Of a DNA stretch of 11,397 nt, positions 1-5,423 are shown in pieces. Origin of the DNA: an uncultured Gemmatimonadota bacterium (GTDB lineage: Bacteria; Gemmatimonadota; Gemmatimonadetes; Longimicrobiales; Gaopeijiaceae); the NCBI GenBank assembly GCA_938030915.1, contig CALHIO010000003.1:1-11397 (forward strand), written 5' to 3'. The position numbers and the translations under genes were made by a program. The notes under the pieces are model-generated. The model made no database searches, was not told the DNA's origin, and saw only the letters and a program-made list of their open reading frames with translations. The stretch's first letter is position 1. Every line of letters begins with the position of its first letter.

Positions 1-354
1 CTCCTGCGCCGTCATCAGATGACGATCGCCGAAGTGTACCCCGCGGAGGCGTGTGTGCAGCTGGGGCTCGGCTCACCCGGGCGGCGATGGAGCAAGCGAT
101 CCAGAGAGGATCGTGTTGCACACGCCGGTGCGCTGCATCAGTGGGCGCAGTCTCGCGGAGTCCGTACGACTCCGGCACTGGTGGCAGCAATCCGAGACGG
201 CTTCGGTGACCGACCGGACGGGGAAGACCGTTTCGATTCGGTCGTCGCCCTCTTCTCAATGATCGACGTTGTCGAGGGACGGCGCTCGGAGGGTGCACCC
301 GATTGCCCCGACATTGCTTCCGTCGAGGGATGGATTCTCGGCCAGACGCCTTGA
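1..354 (+). CDS. DUF429-family protein, 3' end only
   Basis: The reading frame is open from the first base of the window, so this is the C-terminal 117 residues of a gene that begins upstream. The ATG at 19 is probably internal, because the conserved block starts right after it. Visible features are an EVYPAEA segment near the left edge (DUF429 proteins carry an EVYPxxA strand), a following Trp-Ser-Lys stretch, an acidic D-R-F-D-S-V-V-A helix, and a C-terminal V-E-G-W-I-L-G-Q motif typical of the family end. DUF429 proteins have a predicted RNase H-like fold, but no biochemical role is established and none is assigned here. The gene converges on the SDR gene with 13 bp between the stop codons. 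The family call rests on motif recall, not on a profile search. Confidence 0.72.
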   Translation, partial: LLRRHQMTIAEVYPAEACVQLGLGSPGRRWSKRSREDRVAHAGALHQWAQSRGVRTTPALVAAIRDGFGDRPDGEDRFDSVVALFSMIDVVEGRRSEGAPDCPDIASVEGWILGQTP

Positions 355-367
355 CCCCGACGCCGCC

Positions 368-1810
368 TCAGGCTGCGACCAGACTGCTCTCGGCGAAGTG
401 CTCCGCATCTCTTGCGACGGCCTCGACCATGTCGCTGAAGATCAGAGCATGAAACGGATAGATCCCGTACCAGTAGGCCCAGCCCCAGAAGCCTGTCGGT
501 GCGAAGAACGCGGTCTGAATCAGCCGTGTGCCGCCCTTCTCTGCCACTGCCTCGAACTGGAGCCACGCCGTACCCGGCACCTTCATCTCCGCCCGAAGTC
601 GCAGAAGGTTGGGCGGCCGGACTTCCTCGACCCGCCAGAAGTCGATCGCCTCGCCCGGGTACACGTGCTCCGGATCCCGCCGACCAACACGCAGGCCGGG
701 GCCTCCGATGAACTGGTCGATCAATCCGCGCGCTTTCCACGCCCAGTTCCACACCCTCCACCCCCGCTCCCCACCCAATGACGAGAAGGCGCGAAACGTG
801 GAGGCGGGATCGGCATCGACCCATCGGGTACGCACCTCGCGCACGATGCCTTCCCGGTCCACGAGACGGACGCCGTCATCTTCTCCCGACATCGTCCAGC
901 GGGTCGCCACTTCGCCGTCCTTGATACGGGCAAGCGCGCGCCCGACGGCATCCCGGTACGAACGCGGCTGAATCTCGGGAAAGAGGGCCCTCGCTCTGGT
1001 GTCGTCCCCGAGTACCGGCTGAACGACGCCCTCGACCAGAGGCACCGCCAACGAATTGGGAATGGGTGTGACCAGACCAACCCAGAGGGCCGCCAGCTTC
1101 GGCGCCAGGACGGGGACGGGAACGATGAGCCGCGGCAGGCCGCGCACCTCTGCGTAGAGCGTCATCATTTGCCGGAACGTCACGGGCTTCGTTCCGATGT
1201 CGATCACCCCGAAGGCGTCGTCGCGGCCCAGAGCCGCAACCAGATAATCGAGGACGTCCCCGACGGAAATCGGCTGCACCTCGTTGAGAATCCAGCGAGG
1301 AGCGACCATCGCGGGAAGGCGTTCGGTCAGGTAACGGACCATCTCGAAGGACGCGGACCCACTACCGATGATCGGCCCCGCCCGAAACTCGGTGGTCGGG
1401 AGCCCGGAACGGAGTACCTCGCCGACCTCGGCTCGGCTCTCCAGGTGCTTCGAGGCCGCACGTTCGCCGTCCCGGCCAGGAACGATGCCACCGAGGTAGA
1501 TGACCTGTCGCAGCCCCTGACCGGCCGCCACGAAATGCTCAGCGGCCTGACGGTCTTTCGCGGCGAAGTCCGAGCCCCCGTACATCGAATGAACGAGATA
1601 GTAGGCAACGTCGATCCCGGCGAGTGCCTCCACCAACGTCTCGGGCTGCAGAACATCTCCGACGCAGATCTCGACGGCCTGACCCCACGGACGCGCCAGG
1701 GCGCGCTCTCGATCGCGAGTCAGGATACGAACTGCGTGGCCTTCTTCAAGCAGACGAGGAATGATGCGCCCCCCGATGTACCCCGTGGCCCCCGTCACCA
1801 GGATCTTCAT
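368..1810 (-). CDS. NAD(P)-binding SDR oxidoreductase fused to DUF2867
   Basis: The protein has 480 residues. The N-terminal half is an atypical (extended, NmrA/YbjT-like) SDR Rossmann domain. It has a Gly-rich loop at residues 7-13 (GATGYIG), an acidic G-D-V at 51-53, and a V-H-S-M-Y-G-G-S-D-F segment followed by A-K-D-R at about 73-87, where this subfamily places its cofactor-side residues. Residues about 325-470 form a DUF2867 (START-like) domain, ending in the usual aromatic Y-W-Y-G-I-Y-P-F-H stretch. The fusion is a known architecture, so the length is normal. The substrate is unknown. The protein is probably cytoplasmic, with no signal peptide. The frame stays open 19 codons further upstream, but ATG 1810 is chosen because it has a GCAGGA ribosome site 7 bases away and begins exactly at the M-K-I-L-V-T-G strand. 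It is transcribed divergently from the membrane protein at 1931. Confidence 0.88.
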   Translation of the reverse strand: MKILVTGATGYIGGRIIPRLLEEGHAVRILTRDRERALARPWGQAVEICVGDVLQPETLVEALAGIDVAYYLVHSMYGGSDFAAKDRQAAEHFVAAGQGLRQVIYLGGIVPGRDGERAASKHLESRAEVGEVLRSGLPTTEFRAGPIIGSGSASFEMVRYLTERLPAMVAPRWILNEVQPISVGDVLDYLVAALGRDDAFGVIDIGTKPVTFRQMMTLYAEVRGLPRLIVPVPVLAPKLAALWVGLVTPIPNSLAVPLVEGVVQPVLGDDTRARALFPEIQPRSYRDAVGRALARIKDGEVATRWTMSGEDDGVRLVDREGIVREVRTRWVDADPASTFRAFSSLGGERGWRVWNWAWKARGLIDQFIGGPGLRVGRRDPEHVYPGEAIDFWRVEEVRPPNLLRLRAEMKVPGTAWLQFEAVAEKGGTRLIQTAFFAPTGFWGWAYWYGIYPFHALIFSDMVEAVARDAEHFAESSLVAA

Positions 1811-1855
1811 CACGATGTCCTGCTCTTGTATAGATATTGTCGAACTTTCAGACGT

Positions 1856-1885
1856 AAAATACGGCACTTCTTGTCATTTGTACAA
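1856..1885 (-). promoter_or_regulatory. Candidate promoter for the SDR gene
   Basis: On the minus strand there is TTGTAC (1885-1880), an 18-bp spacer, then TATTTT (1861-1856). This would give a leader of about 40 bases before ATG 1810. The -35 element lies inside the TTGTACAA palindrome, so a protein bound there would block or modulate it. The call rests on hexamer resemblance to sigma-70 sites. Confidence 0.4.
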
Positions 1886-1886
1886 G
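1870..1886. promoter_or_regulatory. Inverted repeat, possible operator shared by two promoters
   Basis: CTTGTCATTTGTACAAG has CTTGT and ACAAG arms around a 7-bp centre. The perfect palindrome TTGTACAA is nested at 1878-1885. It overlaps both divergent promoter candidates. TnTACA-type half sites are used by CarH/LitR-type MerR regulators, which respond to light through vitamin B12. That link is a suggestion only, as no regulator gene is in the window. Confidence 0.35.
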
Positions 1887-1898
1887 TTTTGCTACATT
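1871..1898 (+). promoter_or_regulatory. Candidate promoter for the membrane protein gene
   Basis: TTGTCA (1871-1876), a 16-bp spacer and TACATT (1893-1898) resemble a sigma-70 promoter facing the gene at 1931. Its spacer contains the TTGTACAA palindrome, so this promoter and the one facing the SDR gene physically overlap. Confidence 0.4.
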
Positions 1899-1930
1899 TT
1901 TATCAACACAAACTCAACAACGAGGCTCTT

Positions 1931-2443
1931 ATGGCCGTCTCGACAAAGCCAGGCGACATCCAATTCTCGTCGCTCATGTCCGGTGCATACGGCAGTTCGG
2001 CGATCGCACTCTTCTTTCTGATCGTCGACGCGCTCCGGGGGGACGTCCTCTTCACTCCGTCCTTCATGGGCCAGGTCGTCCTGTTCGGCATGGCTCCGGC
2101 CGACGTTACGTCCATTCGACTCGACGCCATGGCCCTGTACTCCCTCGTGCACCTCGCCGCCTTCATCGGAATCGGAACGATCGTAAGCGTAGCGTACGCC
2201 CGCTTCTCGCTCATTCCGCGAAACGTGGTGGCTGTCGCGTTCGCGCTTCTCGCGCTCCTCACGATCGGAACGATGGGCGTGGACCGGCTGCTCTTCCCCG
2301 GCATCATCGACGGCATCGGCCGACTTCCTCTGGCCCTCGGAAACGGATTCACCTCCATCACCATGGCCGTCCTGGTCTATCAGACCTTCGAAGGTCCGAT
2401 CTGGACCCCTCGGGCGAGCGCTCCGCAGAGGCAAGAGGCGTAG
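1931..2443 (+). CDS. Small four-helix membrane protein, function unknown
   Basis: The protein has 170 residues and belongs to no family I recognise with confidence. Hydrophobic stretches lie at about residues 19-36, 68-90, 99-118 and 132-150. A further weakly hydrophobic segment (41-54) lies between the first two. No cysteine, heme-ligand pattern or catalytic motif stands out, and the last 20 residues are polar. There is no cleavable signal peptide; the first helix looks like an anchor. ATG 1931 is supported by CGAGG five bases upstream. The frame extends far upstream as open sequence opposite the SDR gene, which is a GC-bias shadow and not coding. Divergence from the SDR-DUF2867 gene across a shared regulatory region suggests co-regulation. 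Resemblance to the loosely defined DUF6789-like membrane proteins is possible but unproven. Confidence 0.8.
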   Translation: MAVSTKPGDIQFSSLMSGAYGSSAIALFFLIVDALRGDVLFTPSFMGQVVLFGMAPADVTSIRLDAMALYSLVHLAAFIGIGTIVSVAYARFSLIPRNVVAVAFALLALLTIGTMGVDRLLFPGIIDGIGRLPLALGNGFTSITMAVLVYQTFEGPIWTPRASAPQRQEA

Positions 2444-2455
2444 CTCTGCGTCACC

Positions 2456-2495
2456 GAAGAGGGGGAGGGCGGCCAGCGGTCGCCTCCCCCCCTTC
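2456..2495. terminator. Hairpin between convergent genes
   Basis: A G-rich arm (GAAGAGGGGGAGGGCG) and a C-rich arm (CGCCTCCCCCCCTTC) flank a 9-base loop and form a strong but imperfect stem between the stop codons at 2443 and 2500. It sits where a bidirectional terminator would serve both the membrane protein gene and the receptor/thioredoxin unit. Neither side has a clear run of T, so intrinsic termination is uncertain. Confidence 0.5.
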
Positions 2496-2497
2496 GT

Positions 2498-2986
2498 CTA
2501 GCCGGTCTGGGCGACGGATCGGATGAACGCCTCGACTTCATCGGTGTCCCACACCGCCTCGCCGTGGCGGAGAAGCACGATCCGGCCATGGCGGTCCACG
2601 ACCCAGGTAGTCGGCAGCCCGTGAAGTCCGAACGATGAGGGCATGCGGTCGATCTCCAGATAGATCGGAACGTCGTACGAGTACCTGCGCATAAACCGGC
2701 GAACCGGACGCTCTCCCTCCGCTGCCACGATCAGGAATCGTACGTCGGTGTCCGCCAGTCGATGTTGCAGCCTCTCGATGGTCGCCATTTCCCGGATGCA
2801 TGGCGTGCACCACGAGGCCCAGAGGTTGATGAAGAGGACTTCACCCCGGAACATTTCGAGCTCGACCTCTTCGCCATCGAGCGGACGAAGCGTCCAGTCG
2901 AAGTCGGCCTCCCCGAAGACCTGGACCTCATCGGCACCCCCGAACTCGACCTGAGCACCCAGGGGAAACGCGGTGGACAGCATCAA
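2498..2986 (-). CDS. TlpA/ResA-like exported thioredoxin-fold protein
   Basis: This is a thioredoxin-fold protein of the periplasmic TlpA/ResA/AhpC-TSA group. The active site is W-A-S-W-C-T-P-C (Cys60 and Cys63 counting from the TTG at 2984-2986). The cis-proline loop G-L-P-T-T-W-V-V-D is at 123-131. Such proteins reduce or exchange disulfides in envelope proteins, for example during cytochrome c or metal-centre maturation. The start is unresolved. TTG 2984-2986 is the first usual start codon in frame, directly followed by ATG, but it cuts a signal peptide in half. In-frame codons upstream (about 3025 to 2987) encode V-R-S-V-L-L-T-R-S-L-T-T-A-L, which completes a convincing n- and h-region ending in P-L-G-A-Q. 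It lies downstream of the TonB receptor gene on the same strand, about 107 bp from its stop, so it is probably co-transcribed. Confidence 0.82.
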   Translation of the reverse strand: MMLSTAFPLGAQVEFGGADEVQVFGEADFDWTLRPLDGEEVELEMFRGEVLFINLWASWCTPCIREMATIERLQHRLADTDVRFLIVAAEGERPVRRFMRRYSYDVPIYLEIDRMPSSFGLHGLPTTWVVDRHGRIVLLRHGEAVWDTDEVEAFIRSVAQTG

Positions 2987-3034
2987 GGCTGTCGTCAGGC
3001 TCCGCGTTAGAAGTACAGAGCGGACCGCACTCCG

Positions 3035-3060
3035 CCGGCCCGTCCAAGACCGGCCCGTCC
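3035..3060. repeat. 11-bp tandem direct repeat
   Basis: CCGGCCCGTCC occurs at 3035-3045 and again, perfectly, at 3050-3060, separated by AAGA. It lies in the gap between the receptor stop codon and the thioredoxin-like gene. It looks like a small duplication; no function is apparent. Confidence 0.8.
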
Positions 3061-3093
3061 GAGATGGGACCCCGCCACCCAGAGCCGGACGCT

Positions 3094-5322
3094 CTATCGG
3101 CCGACCCCGTAGCGAAGGCCGAGCATCAGATGCCGGCCGCGCAGTGGCCCGTACACATACGCCGTGTCGAAGTCGTCACCGAACGGGTTCGCCGGATCGA
3201 TCAACGCGCTCGGCTGCACGTAGTCGGAGAGATTCTTTACCGAGAGGTAGAATTCCGCGCCGCCCTCGATCCGCCACGAGCCCTGCACGTTATGGATCGC
3301 GTACGTCGGTGACCGCTCCGCTCGCGTAAACGGAGCCTCGTACGCGGGAAGACGCATGGGCCCCGTGATGCTGCCGGTGTAATCGAAGCGCAGCGGCACG
3401 CTGCGTGCGTTGTATGTCGCGCTCAGTACACCACGCACGTTCGGCGCGAAGAATTCGTCGGCCAGCTGCTCGGCCTCGACCGTGTAGACGTCCTGCACCG
3501 TGACACCGACGCTGTACAGGAAGCGGTCGAAGTCCACGTTCTGGTTCAGCGTGAGCCCCACACCACGGCTGATCGCATGTCCATCCAGATTGTCGTAGAC
3601 GATCTGATTCGGATCGACGTCGTAGTCGGGGACGATCTTGTTCGAGAACCGCGTATGGAAGAGGTCCACGTCGATCATCATCGGGTTGGGCCCGAACTCA
3701 ACCACCTGATTCACGTTCAGCGTCACCGAGCGGGAACGCTCCGGCTCCAGCTGCGAGACGATCAGCACCTCTCGGGCGCCGGTGAGCGCCGCGTGGTCCT
3801 CGGTGAAAAGGTTCACGACCCGGAAGCCGGTCCCTGCGTTGATCCGAAACGAGGTATGCTCGAACGCGTCCCACTTGAAGGCCACCCGCGGTGACGCGAT
3901 CACCCCGTGCTCTTCATGATGATCGGCACGCACACCGCCGAGCACGGTCACGCCGTTGGCAAATCGAAGTTCGTCCTGAGCGAACACTCCGGGGATCAGG
4001 CGACGGTCGATTTCGGTCGTTGCCGGTGTGTTGTCGTCGTACGTCTGGTACCGCAGGCTCGCGCCGATCAGCAGGTCGTGGCGACCGAACATCGGCCCCC
4101 AGAGCGCGTTCCCGAACGCGATATGCTGGGATGCCGCATACGGACTGTCTCCGTACCACGAGTCCTGGTCATGCCAGCTGTATGAACCCTCGAGCCGGAT
4201 CTCGTTCGACCAGCGCGGCAGGTATGCGCCGAGGATCTCCACACGGTTCGTGTGGATCGACTCCCCATAGACCTGGTCACTTCCACGGTGTTTGCGAGTC
4301 CACCCCTCGACCCCTCCGAAGCGATCCTCGTACAGGTACTTGGCGGTGAGGCTCGCCCGCCGCTCGCCCGCCGGCGAGACGTCGATCTTCCCGAACACGA
4401 CACCCCGCCGGTTCAGCGGGAAGTCGGAGAAGCCGTCTCCGTTCCCATCCACGAAGCGGCTGTTGTAGGCGACGTTTCCACTCAGAAAGCCGCTGACGTC
4501 ACCCGGTCGTGTCGACGCCGCGAAGTCGAGATTGCCCTCGGCATCGGACGTTCCCCATGCATCGACGGCGAGCCGAGGCGCAAAGCGCGGGTCCTTGGTG
4601 ATCACGTTGATGACGCCAGCCATCGCCTCCGACCCGTACAGCGTCGAGGACGGGCCCTTGATGATCTCGATCTGCTCGATGAGCGCCGGGTTGATCCCGT
4701 TGAGCCCGTATACCGACGCGAGCGAACTCATCAGCGGCATACCGTCGATCAGGACCGCCGTATACGGTCCTTCCATCCCGTTGATGCGGAGGCTGTTCGT
4801 ATAACAGACGCCACAGTCGACCTGGTTGTAGATGCCGTTCACGAATTGGACGGCCTCGACCAGGTTGTTCGTGGCATTCCGTTGCAGCACGGCCCGGGGC
4901 ACGACGTTCACCTTCACCGGCGACTCCGCCACCGTCGCACTCTTCATGGTCCCGGTCACCGTCAATGCTTCGAGCGCGACGGGATCGGGCTCGAGCACGA
5001 TCGTGACCACCTCCGCGGATCCCGCCCGGACACGCGTCTCCACCGCGCCGAAGCCCTGCGCCGACGCGATCAGGACATAGTCGCCGAGCGGCAAGCCGAC
5101 CACGCGAAACCGTCCATCCGCATCGGCAATGACACCCCGCTGGCTCCCCACGACGGCGATACTGGCATACGGCACCGGCGAGCCCGACTGACGTACCACC
5201 CTTCCGTGCACGGCATCGCGGTTCTGCCCGGCCACCTCCCCCGCAGTCGACAGCATCACCGCGAACGCACACAGCAGGCACCGTGCGCTGGCCCTCCATG
5301 TGACTCGTGACGATGGCTTCAC
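3094..5322 (-). CDS. TonB-dependent outer-membrane receptor
   Basis: The protein has 742 residues, normal for the family, and imports a substrate across the outer membrane using TonB energy. Residues 1-33 are a signal peptide (h-region C-L-L-C-A-F-A-V-M-L, ending V-A-G-Q). Residues about 38-112 form a carboxypeptidase-regulatory-like beta domain with the D-A-D-G-R-F motif. A TonB-box-like L-E-A-L-T-V-T is at 118-124. The plug spans about 130-245, with the signature I-D-G-M-P at 192-196 and G-P-S-S-T-L-Y-G-S-E at 223-232. The rest is a 22-strand-type barrel. The plug holds an unusual C-G-V-C at 170-173. The substrate is not readable from sequence. The operators upstream point to a metal or metal-chelate. 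The GTG at 5320-5322 is the only in-frame start after a stop codon within the promoter; its ribosome site is weak. The tlpA-like gene follows. Confidence 0.93.
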   Translation of the reverse strand: MKPSSRVTWRASARCLLCAFAVMLSTAGEVAGQNRDAVHGRVVRQSGSPVPYASIAVVGSQRGVIADADGRFRVVGLPLGDYVLIASAQGFGAVETRVRAGSAEVVTIVLEPDPVALEALTVTGTMKSATVAESPVKVNVVPRAVLQRNATNNLVEAVQFVNGIYNQVDCGVCYTNSLRINGMEGPYTAVLIDGMPLMSSLASVYGLNGINPALIEQIEIIKGPSSTLYGSEAMAGVINVITKDPRFAPRLAVDAWGTSDAEGNLDFAASTRPGDVSGFLSGNVAYNSRFVDGNGDGFSDFPLNRRGVVFGKIDVSPAGERRASLTAKYLYEDRFGGVEGWTRKHRGSDQVYGESIHTNRVEILGAYLPRWSNEIRLEGSYSWHDQDSWYGDSPYAASQHIAFGNALWGPMFGRHDLLIGASLRYQTYDDNTPATTEIDRRLIPGVFAQDELRFANGVTVLGGVRADHHEEHGVIASPRVAFKWDAFEHTSFRINAGTGFRVVNLFTEDHAALTGAREVLIVSQLEPERSRSVTLNVNQVVEFGPNPMMIDVDLFHTRFSNKIVPDYDVDPNQIVYDNLDGHAISRGVGLTLNQNVDFDRFLYSVGVTVQDVYTVEAEQLADEFFAPNVRGVLSATYNARSVPLRFDYTGSITGPMRLPAYEAPFTRAERSPTYAIHNVQGSWRIEGGAEFYLSVKNLSDYVQPSALIDPANPFGDDFDTAYVYGPLRGRHLMLGLRYGVGR

Positions 5323-5342
5323 GGAACGTCGACCGGATACGA

Positions 5343-5358
5343 TTTAGGGTGACCTAAA
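5343..5358. promoter_or_regulatory. DtxR/MntR-type operator, over transcription start
   Basis: TTTAGGGTGACCTAAA is a palindrome with 6-bp arms (TTTAGG, CCTAAA) around GTGA. Its centre is 23 bp from that of the neighbouring palindrome, about two helical turns, so two repressor dimers could sit on nearly the same face. It covers the expected start of transcription of the receptor gene. Confidence 0.6.
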
Positions 5359-5362
5359 ACAA

Positions 5363-5391
5363 ATAATTAGGTCTACCTAAATTCTTGTCAA
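5363..5391 (-). promoter_or_regulatory. Promoter of the TonB receptor
   Basis: On the minus strand there is a consensus -35 TTGACA (5391-5386), a 17-bp spacer, and -10 AATTAT (5368-5363, four of six matches). Transcription would start near 5356, giving a leader of about 34 bases before the GTG. A DtxR-type palindrome occupies the spacer and a second one covers the start point, as expected for a repressed promoter. Confidence 0.65.
5367..5380. promoter_or_regulatory. DtxR/MntR-type operator, promoter spacer
   Basis: TTAGGTCTACCTAA is a perfect 6+2+6 palindrome in an AT-rich setting, with the flanks extending the symmetry by A and T. It matches the TTAGG...CCTAA core recognised by DtxR/IdeR/MntR/SirR-family metal-dependent repressors. 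It lies between the -35 and -10 of the receptor promoter. Confidence 0.65.
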
Positions 5392-5423
5392 GCGAGCCAC
5401 CGAGGCCAGTCGGATCGAAGGGG

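Larger units (their letters stand above)
1811..1930. promoter_or_regulatory. AT-rich divergent intergenic regulatory region
   Basis: This 120-bp gap between two divergent genes is much richer in A+T than anything else in the window apart from the receptor promoter. It contains promoter candidates on both strands that overlap at an inverted repeat; these are listed separately. It also holds two TTGT tetramers spaced exactly 11 bp apart (1826 and 1837) close to the SDR gene. The arrangement suits coordinate control of both genes by one regulator bound in the middle. That is inference from layout. Confidence 0.6.

Noticed and set aside
1811..1867. A 19-residue N-terminal extension of the SDR protein.
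   Set aside because: It is polar, not part of the Rossmann fold, and overlaps the likely promoter. The internal ATG 1810 has a ribosome site.
4252..5310. A 352-codon open frame on the plus strand opposite the receptor's N-terminal half.
   Set aside because: The composition is low-complexity (Arg, Asp, His) and it is fully antisense to a well-supported TonB receptor.
5341..5391. A Fur box at the receptor promoter.
   Set aside because: There is no GATAAT-type hexamer array. The symmetry and core match DtxR/MntR-type sites instead.
5323..5423. A cobalamin or other riboswitch ahead of the TonB receptor.
   Set aside because: The predicted leader is only about 34 bases. The conspicuous sequences are DNA palindromes over the promoter, which fit a repressor better.
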